Assembly (NCBI GenBank): GCA_036272735.1 | Contig: DATAYF010000127.1 | Location: 1-30,889 of the forward strand | DNA from: DATAYF01 sp036272735 | Lineage (GTDB): Bacteria; Chloroflexota; Ktedonobacteria; Ktedonobacterales; Ktedonobacteraceae | Direction: 5' to 3' | Length of the DNA stretch: 30,889 bases | In this document: positions 24,982-30,889 of the stretch, in pieces | Layout of the letters: the number at the start of each line of letters is the position of its first letter | How positions within the stretch are numbered: the first letter of the stretch is position 1 | Translations under genes and position numbers: made by a program | The notes under the pieces: model-generated | What the model was told of the DNA's origin: nothing | Seen by the model: the letters and a program-made list of their open reading frames with translations, nothing else | The model's database searches: none

Positions 24982-25560
24982 TTAGAAACCGCGCCGTGTA
25001 TCGCGCTTTCCGCCTTTGGTGCTACGTGGTGGCTGTTTCGTTGGACGCGTGGGTTTGCTCTTCTTACGTCCACGACCACCCCAACCATCCTCCTCGTCTT
25101 CCTCCTCGTCTTCCTCCGCCTCCTCATCGAAGGAGTCTTCCGCTTCCGCCTCCTCTTCGTCGATGGGCCCCAAATCGACGTCGGGGATTTCCTCGTCTTC
25201 CAGGTCCAGGCTTTGGTTGTCCAGGTCCTCCTCGTCTTCCTCTACTTCAGGCTCGGTGACAATTTCTGGTTCCTCCAAAGGCTCGACGATAGGATGCTCG
25301 ATGGTTTCTCTATGGCCGTTGGTCGCGGCAGGCACGATATCATCTTCGTCCAGGTCGCTGATGTGTCCCATGCCACGTGAGAAGGCTGGTTCAGGTTCCT
25401 CGTCCTCGGTACGATCTTCGTCTTCGTCTTCTTCCTCCTCATCCTTGGGCGCGCCAATGACCCTGCGACCGGCTGCGACATCGAGCCAAAATTGGGAGTA
25501 GTAATGGGGTCTTTCCGAATCTTTTTCGCTATCTCTTCTTGCCATAACCGTTTGCGGCAT
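24982..25560 (-). CDS. Highly acidic, low-complexity protein with basic tail
   Basis: I do not recognise this 192-residue protein. The first ~35 residues look foldable (RPHYYSQFWLDVAAGRRVIG). Residues ~39-158 are dominated by Asp and Glu in long runs with almost no hydrophobic core, suggesting disorder. The last 34 residues (from GWGGRGRKKSKPT) are strongly basic and rich in Lys, Arg, Pro and Gly. An acidic body with a basic tail suggests electrostatic self-association or nucleic-acid or ribosome contact, but that is speculation. The frame is long and uninterrupted with no competing gene, so I take it as real. No good ribosome binding site stands before either ATG (25560 or 25545), so the start is uncertain. 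Confidence 0.7.
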   Translation of the reverse strand: MPQTVMARRDSEKDSERPHYYSQFWLDVAAGRRVIGAPKDEEEEDEDEDRTEDEEPEPAFSRGMGHISDLDEDDIVPAATNGHRETIEHPIVEPLEEPEIVTEPEVEEDEEDLDNQSLDLEDEEIPDVDLGPIDEEEAEAEDSFDEEAEEDEEEDEEDGWGGRGRKKSKPTRPTKQPPRSTKGGKRDTRRGF

Positions 25561-25780
25561 ATCGTGTGAATTTTTGCTTCACCACGTCCTCAGCCTGTAT
25601 AGTAGGTGAGGTGTGCCGTCTCTCCTTTCATCACGAGCGCAGCATATGCGCCCCTATGTTCGTATCGACTCTGTCGAATAGTGCACGTTTGTTCATAAAC
25701 TCGATGGTAGCACGTGGAGACCCCGCCTGGATCTCTTGTAGTACTATATGACCCGCTTATGATAGAAAGAAAGTCCCGCG

Positions 25781-25842
25781 CTGTCAAGGGACGGTATAGG
25801 TGGCTTCGCGCCTTGTGGGAAGCCACTTTAGTCCCTGTCAAG
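25781..25842. repeat. Hairpin element flanked by 8-bp direct repeats
   Basis: CTGTCAAG occurs at 25781-25788 and again at 25835-25842. The 46 bp between begin GGAC and end GTCC, and carry an 8-bp stem GTGGCTTC/GAAGCCAC (25800-25807 with 25819-25826). This arrangement, imperfect terminal inverted repeats inside a direct duplication, is what a tiny transposed element leaves. A conventional regulatory hairpin is the alternative. Confidence 0.5.
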
Positions 25843-25876
25843 CCCCCAGGTGCATGAATTCTCTGGACTGCGGCGT

Positions 25877-25905
25877 TTGCCTGGGGAGGCCAGTAAACCT
25901 ATAAT
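25877..25905 (+). promoter_or_regulatory. Promoter of dxs
   Basis: TTGCCT (25877-25882), a 17-nt spacer and a perfect TATAAT (25900-25905). The leader to the dxs start is about 130 nt. Confidence 0.75.
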
Positions 25906-26041
25906 AGGTAAGAAGGTACTTATCAATAGACCCTTAACCTTGTCTTTATGCATCTTTATTACAGAAGCATTCGTTCACTATTCACTGGTTACATATAGAT
26001 TGGGAAAAAAAGCCAGTGTCGTATAGTATTGGAGGAGATCT

Positions 26042-27988
26042 TTGGCTAGGATTCTAGATCGCATCGATAGTCCAAAGCAGTTACGCGCCTTAACCGTTCC
26101 TGAGATGGAGCAGTTAGCCGAAGAGCTACGACGCGAGATCATTGAGAAAGTCTCAGTAAGAGGCGGACACGTGGCACCTAATCTTGGTGTAGTAGAATTA
26201 ACGATGGCGCTCCATTACGCATTTGATACGCCTAAGGATTTGCTGGTCTGGGATATTGGGCACCAGGCGTACGTCCATAAGTTGCTCACCGGTCGTCGTG
26301 AGCGTTTTCACACCATTCGCCAGTTTGGTGGACTCTCCGGGTACTTGCGCCGTGATGAAAGCCCATACGATGTTTTTGGAGCTAGCCACGCGAGCACATC
26401 GATCTCCGCGGCTCTGGGCCTGGCTGCCGCCCGCGACTTGCAACACCAGAACTTTAAGGTCGTAGCCGTGATCGGTGATGGTGCCTTGAGCGGCGGCATG
26501 GCTTTAGAGGCGCTCAATAATGCTGGTAGCCTCAAAAAAAATCTGATCATTGTGGTCAATGACAATGATAAATCCATTTCCGACAATGTAGGGGCTATCC
26601 ATCACTCGTTGAGCCAGGCACGTAAAATGCAGACCATGCCCAGCTATCAACGCTTGCGCGACATGGCGAAGGGTTCGATTAAACGCTTGCCGGTGGTGGG
26701 GGATATGGCACGTGAGGCTGCTGGACGCGCTGAGACCAGTTTCAAGCAGTTTGTCCTGCATAGCAAGAGCGGCGCAATCTTCGAGGAGCTTGGTTTTAAA
26801 TTCTTTGGTCCTTTTGATGGGCACAATATCCCGCTCATGCTGGATGTGTTCGAGAACGTCAAACAGATTGAGGGTCCTGTCATTGTGCAGATGGTGACGA
26901 AGAAGGGCAAAGGGTGGGAGGTCGCGGAGAAAGACGCGACCAAGTGGCACGGCCCAGGAGCATTCAACTACGAGACCGGGGTGATTAAGAAGAATCCTAA
27001 CGATCCCCCTGCTTACACGAACGTGTTTGCGGATACGCTCGTCACCTTAGCTGAGAAAGATCCGGCAATCGTTGGTATTACGGCGGCTATGGCCGAGGGT
27101 ACCGGCCTGTATAAGATGCACCAGCGCTTCCCTGAGCGCTACTTCGACGTAGGCATTGCTGAGCAGCACGCGGTAACCTTCTCTGGTGGTCTGGCTATCG
27201 GTGGCATGAAGCCGGTGGTCGCCATTTATTCGACGTTTATGCAACGGGCCATCGACCAGGTTATTCATGACATTTGCACGCAGGATTTGCATGTCGTGTT
27301 CGCAATGGATCGCGCCGGTATCGTAGGTGAAGATGGGCAGACGCAGCATGGGGTGTTTGATATCAGCTTCATGCGTATGTTGCCACAGATGAAGGTGATG
27401 GCTCCAAAAGATGAGGAGGAGCTACGTCACATGCTCTACACCGCCATCTATATGGATGGTCCGGTATGCCTGCGCTATCCGCGTGGCAAAGGTCTGGGCG
27501 TCCAGTTAACTGATGATCTGCATGCTTTGGAGATTGGCAAGGCGGAGCTGCTGCGTCCTGCCACCATACAAGCTGCCGAGCGTACGGAATGTGCCATCCT
27601 GGCCTATGGTGATATGGTGGTGCAGGCGGAGCTGGCGGCCAGTGAACTGGCGCAAGAGGGCATCCAGGTAACGGTGGTCAATGCACGCTGGGCCAAGCCA
27701 CTGGATGAAGAGATGATCACGCGTCTTGCGAAGGGAACGCATCGACTGATCACCATCGAAGATCACATGGTGTCCGGTGGTTTTGGCAGTGCAGTGCTGG
27801 AATTCTTGGAGAAGCAGAATATGCTGCATGATGTGGATATTCGGCTCATCGGCCTGCCCGATAAGCTGGTTGAGCACGGTGCCCCCACCATTCTGAAGGA
27901 GTTGTATGGTCTCTCCTCGGCCCATATCAAAGAAGTGGTGCGCGATATGGTTGAAGTGCAGAGCCATCACGAGAGCACTTTGGCCTAG
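26042..27988 (+). CDS. dxs: 1-deoxy-D-xylulose-5-phosphate synthase
   Basis: Condenses pyruvate with glyceraldehyde 3-phosphate, using thiamine diphosphate and Mg, in the first step of the MEP isoprenoid pathway. The 648 residues show His74 in DIGHQAYVHK, the TPP-binding GDGALSGGMALEALNNAG starting at 145 with a following NDND, and IAEQHAVTFSGGLA plus DRAGIVGEDGQTQHG in the pyrimidine domain. The C-terminal transketolase-like domain completes the protein. The start is a TTG at 26042 with an excellent GGAGGAG (26031-26037) before it; a rare start codon with a strong binding site. Length and motif order are normal. It is transcribed alone from 25877-25905, and ends at the hairpin 27998-28026. 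Confidence 0.97.
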   Translation: MARILDRIDSPKQLRALTVPEMEQLAEELRREIIEKVSVRGGHVAPNLGVVELTMALHYAFDTPKDLLVWDIGHQAYVHKLLTGRRERFHTIRQFGGLSGYLRRDESPYDVFGASHASTSISAALGLAAARDLQHQNFKVVAVIGDGALSGGMALEALNNAGSLKKNLIIVVNDNDKSISDNVGAIHHSLSQARKMQTMPSYQRLRDMAKGSIKRLPVVGDMAREAAGRAETSFKQFVLHSKSGAIFEELGFKFFGPFDGHNIPLMLDVFENVKQIEGPVIVQMVTKKGKGWEVAEKDATKWHGPGAFNYETGVIKKNPNDPPAYTNVFADTLVTLAEKDPAIVGITAAMAEGTGLYKMHQRFPERYFDVGIAEQHAVTFSGGLAIGGMKPVVAIYSTFMQRAIDQVIHDICTQDLHVVFAMDRAGIVGEDGQTQHGVFDISFMRMLPQMKVMAPKDEEELRHMLYTAIYMDGPVCLRYPRGKGLGVQLTDDLHALEIGKAELLRPATIQAAERTECAILAYGDMVVQAELAASELAQEGIQVTVVNARWAKPLDEEMITRLAKGTHRLITIEDHMVSGGFGSAVLEFLEKQNMLHDVDIRLIGLPDKLVEHGAPTILKELYGLSSAHIKEVVRDMVEVQSHHESTLA

Positions 27989-27997
27989 TTAACCATA

Positions 27998-28026
27998 GCC
28001 AGGGGAACGGACCAACCTCCCCTGGC
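27998..28026. terminator. Hairpin between dxs and the Crp-like gene
   Basis: GCCAGGGG (27998-28005) and CCCCTGGC (28019-28026) pair around a 13-nt loop. GAACGG (28005-28010), mostly in that loop, can also pair with CCGTTC (28030-28035), so alternative or pseudoknot-like folds are possible. It lies between two convergent stops. Confidence 0.65.
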
Positions 28027-28042
28027 GGGCCGTTCTTGTCAA

Positions 28043-28738
28043 TCAACCATGGTTACTTTTCCTGGCTGATTCGGCGATGGCCGTGAGTTGCGCGGGCTGA
28101 CGAATAGTCACTCGTTTGCGACCAAGCTCGATGACGCCGTCCTCTTTCAGTTCGCGCAGGGCGGCGCTCACCGTTTCACGATAGACGCCAAGCCGATCAG
28201 CCAGCGCCTCGTGGCTAAAACCGCGCACAACACAATGCTGAGGGTCCGCCTCCGCCAGGTGTAGGAGCAGCGTTGCCAGACGAGCGGAAACGCTCTTGAA
28301 GGTGGTATCGACGAGCTGGGACTCAAGCGAGATGAGGCGTTGACCGAGCTTTTGCAGCAAGGCGTGCGCGAGAGATGGTTTATGGGCGATGAGTTGTTCC
28401 AGTTCGTGCGTGCTCAAGACGTAGATACGCGAGGGCGTGGTGGCTTCGGCAAAGCTATCGTAGACGCGTTGTCCCGTCAGCGACGTTTCACCCAGGCTCG
28501 CACCAGCCTCCAGCGAGGCGATAAGCAGCTTGCGACCATCGGTTGAGAGGTGATACAAATGGATATTGCCCTCTTTGAGCAGGAAGAGCGCGCTACCAGT
28601 CTCGCCGGGACGATAGAGGATGTGTCCCGTAGCGCACGTTAAAAGCGTTGTGATGCGTTCAAGCTCGTCAATATCTTCGCTGGTAAGCCCCTGGAAAAGA
28701 TCGCTTTGTGCCAGAGCCAACGTTTTTTCTGTTTGCAT
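28043..28738 (-). CDS. Crp/Fnr-family transcription regulator
   Basis: A 231-residue DNA-binding regulator. The cyclic-nucleotide-binding-type beta barrel covers about 10-125, with GETGSALFLLKEGNIHLYHL and GASLGETSL at the pocket. A dimer helix is followed by the Crp winged helix with SHEALADRLGVYRETVSAAL as recognition region. The pocket has GETSL but lacks the Arg-Ser pair that binds cAMP in E. coli Crp, so the ligand is not predictable. No cysteine cluster for an Fe-S centre is seen. I start at the ATG at 28738, which has AAGG about ten bases upstream; starting at 28813 would add 25 residues unlike the family. Its upstream region contains the TGTCGGT repeats. Confidence 0.88.
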   Translation of the reverse strand: MQTEKTLALAQSDLFQGLTSEDIDELERITTLLTCATGHILYRPGETGSALFLLKEGNIHLYHLSTDGRKLLIASLEAGASLGETSLTGQRVYDSFAEATTPSRIYVLSTHELEQLIAHKPSLAHALLQKLGQRLISLESQLVDTTFKSVSARLATLLLHLAEADPQHCVVRGFSHEALADRLGVYRETVSAALRELKEDGVIELGRKRVTIRQPAQLTAIAESARKSNHG

Positions 28739-29096
28739 TAGTATTGTACCTTCATTATCGTGAGCCACCGCGACGACTCCCCACGGCTGAACGCTCTGAC
28801 CATTCCCCCCCATCTTACAAAAAGTACGTACGGCGGGTCAACTCACTCGCGCTGGCAGGTGTCGGTTGGAAAATAGTCATAAAAGCGCTCTAGAAGACGA
28901 TTTAGCTGAGGGGTCGGTGGTGTCGGTGGTAGAGCTTTCCTATGTCCAACGAAGGGGAATACCCCTACCGACACCACCGACCCCGGAAGTAAAAGGGCTT
29001 TAGAAGCGGGTTTACAGCATCTTTTTAACCGACATCTGTTACCGACACCACCGACACTTCTTCGTATAGTTTACTTTTGCTTGGATGGGGAGCCTA
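28739..29096. other. Repeat-rich gap between two regulator genes
   Basis: No gene seen in 358 nt. It holds an 18-bp inverted repeat (28910-28984), a third copy of the same sequence (29041-29055), extra TGTCGGT units, and a degenerate 28-bp direct repeat (28881-28908 and 28991-29018). It lies upstream of the Crp-like gene and downstream of the NarL regulator, both on the minus strand. Confidence 0.6.
28860..29055. repeat. TGTCGGT repeat cluster with 18-bp inverted repeat
   Basis: The sequence at 28910-28927, built of two GTCGGTG-type units, is exactly inverted at 28967-28984. Its first 15 bases recur at 29041-29055. Single TGTCGGT/ACCGACA units occur at 28860-28866 and 29028-29034. GGGG-AATA-CCCC (28954-28965) sits inside the loop of the inverted repeat. 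Confidence 0.75.
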
Positions 29097-29855
29097 TCAG
29101 CCTTCTAAACTGGTGAGGTAGATGGCTTCGGTGCGATTGCGCGCGTGCAGTTTTTCAAAGATATTCTGCACGTGTTTATGCACCGTTGACTCGGCGATGC
29201 ACAGTTCTCCGGCAATCTCGCGGTTCTTGAGTCCCTTGCGCATCAGGTCGAGGATTTGGCGTTCGCGTCCGGTTAACGGACGCACGGTGGGGATATTGGC
29301 GTCAGTAGTAGGTGGTGGTGTTTCGTCGGTTTGTGGACTGGCGATGGCAAGCTGGCGTGCTATACGGCGTGGGGTGCGGTACGAGATGGCTTTGGTGGGC
29401 GACATACCACGTGAGAACGCCGCTTGCGCTTGCCAGGCAGCGCGTAGATGTGCTAACACCTGCGTCGCCAGTGATCCGGGAATGCACAGGTCATTGCGTG
29501 CGGCGCAACGAATGGCATGGACCAGGGCATCGGGTTCGATATCTTTGGTGATATAACCCATGGCTCCCCGCTGGATGGCTTGAAAAACATGTTGATCTTT
29601 ATGCGTAGCCGTAAAAATAATGACACGAGACTGTGGAGAGCATACCAGCACTTTTTCTGTGGCTTCAAAACCGGTGCAATCGGGCATATCCATATCCATC
29701 AAGATCACGTCGGGCTGCGTCTCCGCGGCTCGTGTCTCGGCCTCCTGACCGTTGCCGGCTTCGGCTACCACCCTGAGATCTTCCTCTTTTTCAACGACCT
29801 CGCGCACCGCGCGGCGCATCAACAAGTGATCATCAACGATTAAAATGTCCACCAT
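29097..29855 (-). CDS. NarL/FixJ-family response regulator, canonical receiver
   Basis: A 252-residue regulator. The receiver (about 2-120) has all five conserved positions: Asp8 and Asp9, phospho-acceptor Asp54 (VILMDMDMP), Thr82 and Lys104 (GYITKD). A long, polar, Pro/Thr-rich linker (about 135-185) leads to the LuxR helix-turn-helix (about 188-250) with LTGRERQILDLMRKGLKNREIA and ESTVHKHVQNIFEKLHARNRTEA. No histidine kinase is adjacent. I start at 29855, where GAGGG stands nine bases upstream; the ATG at 29864 abuts that site. The repeat cluster follows its stop. Confidence 0.92.
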   Translation of the reverse strand: MVDILIVDDHLLMRRAVREVVEKEEDLRVVAEAGNGQEAETRAAETQPDVILMDMDMPDCTGFEATEKVLVCSPQSRVIIFTATHKDQHVFQAIQRGAMGYITKDIEPDALVHAIRCAARNDLCIPGSLATQVLAHLRAAWQAQAAFSRGMSPTKAISYRTPRRIARQLAIASPQTDETPPPTTDANIPTVRPLTGRERQILDLMRKGLKNREIAGELCIAESTVHKHVQNIFEKLHARNRTEAIYLTSLEG

Positions 29856-30249
29856 GTGAATCATCCCTCTTCCTACATCTTCTCCCCTGAAAATGGTTTA
29901 GGCGTATTAGCCATAAATGGGTACACTTTACTTTACACTATACTTGAGTATTCAAGAGGCGAACGGCGATTATACAAATTTGACCAGGCGTACCTTGCGT
30001 AGAAGGTTTTTTCGCTTACGAGCGTGGGAGGGAAAAGGAGTGGGTCGTGGACTAGGAAGCCTGGATGGCAAGCGCCAGGATGCCGTGGTAATGGCGTCGT
30101 AAGCAACCAGACGAACGCGATAAATGCACCTTCTCCCTCGCCACATGTAACCCCCTCTACCCTACTACCCTACTACCCTACTACCCTACTACCCTTCTTC
30201 CCACTTATTACAGAGTATACTAGATTTTCCCCTTTTGGGGGAAGTGGTA
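29856..30249. other. 394-nt gap before the IS element
   Basis: No gene seen. It contains the palindrome CTTGAGTATTCAAG (29943-29956) upstream of the regulator, an 8-bp tandem repeat (30157-30196) and a TTCCCC/GGGGAA hairpin at 30227-30243 close to the insertion-element boundary. Confidence 0.55.
30157..30196. repeat. Tandem repeat, five 8-bp units
   Basis: Four exact copies of CTACCCTA run from 30157 to 30188, followed by CTACCCTT. Such short arrays change copy number by slippage and may vary between strains. Confidence 0.9.
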
Positions 30250-30757
30250 CTATCTTAACAAGGAAGCGGGAAATCCCACCCCGTTTGAGGGGTGGGATGA
30301 AAGCGACCCGCACCCACCTTTCTCCTTGCCCTGGCATTCTGTGATGGAGCGGGTGATCGTTTCAGCCCATACGCTCCGGCTGTCCCCACATAATACGAGC
30401 TTGTCCATACGTGGTCCTTTCTACGCACTTTTTTGAGATGAGGAACCTTCTCCCGCAAAAAGCGAGAGGAGTACCCTTTGAGCACGTTCGCTATCAACGC
30501 TGGGCTAAACCGTGCGGAGCACTCACAAACCCGTGAATATGGTCAATGTCCGTTTCCATTGCCAGAAGCTTCAAGCCTTGTTTCTCACAACATTTGGTCA
30601 CGAGCCGCTTCGTTTCGACCTGCACTTCACCTGTCAGAATGCACCTCCGATACTTGGGAATCCCTACCAGGTAATAGGCGATTGCATAATGAGCATACCC
30701 CGTTTTACCCACTGGCAAACCACTTTCCCTATGTGCTAGGCTCTCCCATATAAACAC
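30250..30757 (-). pseudogene. tnpA: IS200/IS605 transposase TnpA, inactivated
   Basis: Relic of a Y1 (HUH) transposase for single-strand transposition. The first frame (30757 down to a stop at 30494) encodes YYLVGIPKYRR, LTGEVQVETKR and the metal-binding DHIHGFVSAP. The family then continues in a second frame (from about 30497) with IANVLKGYSSRFLREKVPHL and DHVWTSSYYVGTAG. A third frame from about 30380 continues as VWAETITRSITECQGKEKG and runs to a stop at 30250. So two frame changes split the gene. In addition, relatives read ETIRRYIEEC-like sequence with the catalytic Tyr; here that codon is TCC (Ser). The protein cannot be active. Trp in PKYRR's usual YHLVW segment is also replaced by Gly. 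Confidence 0.85.
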
Positions 30758-30889
30758 GCTAAAAATCTACCAACTGCAGAACCTGTCTCACACGCAATAC
30801 CAACGCTTGCGTGAAGCGCAACAAGAAGCAGCATTGGTCTGGAACGCCTGTGTGGCATTGCACAAAGACGCCCGCATGAACCACCTGAA
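30756..30889 (+). pseudogene. tnpB: TnpB N-terminus (IS605 OrfB-type RNA-guided nuclease family), partial
   Basis: The frame from 30756 reads LKIYQLQNLSHTQYQRLREA and then QQEAALVWNACVALHKDARM before the window ends. I recognise this as the start of a TnpB/OrfB-type protein, a family that includes RNA-guided nucleases related to Cas12. It is divergent from the tnpA relic, as in IS605. The expected ATG before LKIY is ACG (30756-30758), and no ATG, GTG or TTG is in frame nearby upstream, so translation start is probably lost. The catalytic RuvC part is outside the window, so activity cannot be judged; a later internal ATG (Met at the end of HKDARM) would remove the N-terminus. Confidence 0.7.

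Larger units (their letters stand above)
25561..26041. other. 481-nt gap upstream of dxs
   Basis: No gene seen. It holds a hairpin element with 8-bp flanking repeats (25781-25842) and the dxs promoter (25877-25905) followed by a leader of about 130 nt. I looked for a thiamine-pyrophosphate riboswitch, since DXS uses TPP, and did not find its conserved loops. Confidence 0.55.
30250..30889 (+). mobile_element. IS200/IS605-family element, left part, decayed, cut by the window edge
   Basis: A tnpA relic on the minus strand and a tnpB start on the plus strand diverge from about 30756, the IS605 layout. A perfect 10-bp hairpin (ATCCCACCCC at 30273-30282 with GGGGTGGGAT at 30289-30298) lies at the tnpA 3' side, where the element's left subterminal palindrome is expected. 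The exact boundary is not resolved. The right end lies outside the window. Confidence 0.8.

Noticed and set aside
25842..26041. TPP riboswitch in the dxs leader
   Set aside because: The conserved CTGAGA-type and partner loops are absent.
30157..30196. CRISPR array
   Set aside because: Units are 8 bp and contiguous, without spacers.

Overview
The window looks like a piece of a Chloroflexota chromosome, most likely a Ktedonobacteria-type genome. The reasons are the paired GT39-like glycosyltransferase and DUF2298 ('Chlor_Arch_YYY') membrane protein, the orphan MglA-like GTPase, the NarL-type regulators, the mid-GC coding style and the IS200/IS605-type remnants. This placement is inference. Most of the window is ordinary, densely packed core metabolism with clean sigma70/A-type promoters (several with exactly 17-nt spacers) and conspicuous inverted repeats between convergent genes.

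Layout. Positions 1-377 are non-coding and hairpin-rich. On the minus strand lie serA (378-2069) and pyk (2383-3834). Facing them are a small pyruvate-kinase C-terminal fragment (3959-4144), a tRNA-Arg with anticodon GCG (4243-4315) with its own promoter and terminator, a ROK-family sugar kinase, clpC, and the GT39-like plus DUF2298 pair (to 12407). A perfect 56-bp palindrome separates these from a three-gene minus-strand operon: HAD phosphatase, quinone oxidoreductase-like MDR protein and PLP aminotransferase (15276 down to 12476). Positions 15283-15926 are non-coding and hold several strong inverted repeats that look like the ends of a decayed IS or a structured RNA. A VOC protein and a GtrA-family membrane protein follow, then minus-strand glgP, a NarL-type response regulator with an unusual receiver and an MglA-like GTPase. 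Divergent from the GTPase are gatB and a glutamate dehydrogenase. A convergent gene encodes a very acidic protein with a basic tail. dxs follows after a 481-bp gap that holds a small hairpin element flanked by 8-bp repeats. Next come a Crp/Fnr regulator, a repeat-rich gap and a canonical NarL-type response regulator. The right end carries an 8-bp tandem repeat and a decaying IS200/IS605-family element: tnpA is broken by two frame changes and has Ser where the catalytic Tyr is expected, and a divergent tnpB runs off the window edge.

How the genes work together. serA, pyk, glgP, gdh, dxs and the ROK kinase serve central carbon, serine, glycogen, nitrogen and isoprenoid-precursor metabolism. gatB and the tRNA serve translation, and clpC protein quality control. 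GT39-like, DUF2298 and GtrA proteins point to polyprenyl-linked sugar transfer at the cell envelope. The two NarL regulators, the Crp-like regulator and the MglA-like GTPase form an unlinked signalling set. I found no CRISPR array, rRNA or prophage. The observations most worth a second look are the pyk fragment, tRNA-Arg(GCG), the long perfect palindromes between convergent genes, the structured region at 15.3-15.8 kb, the TGTCGGT repeat cluster near 28.9 kb and the decayed IS605-type element.
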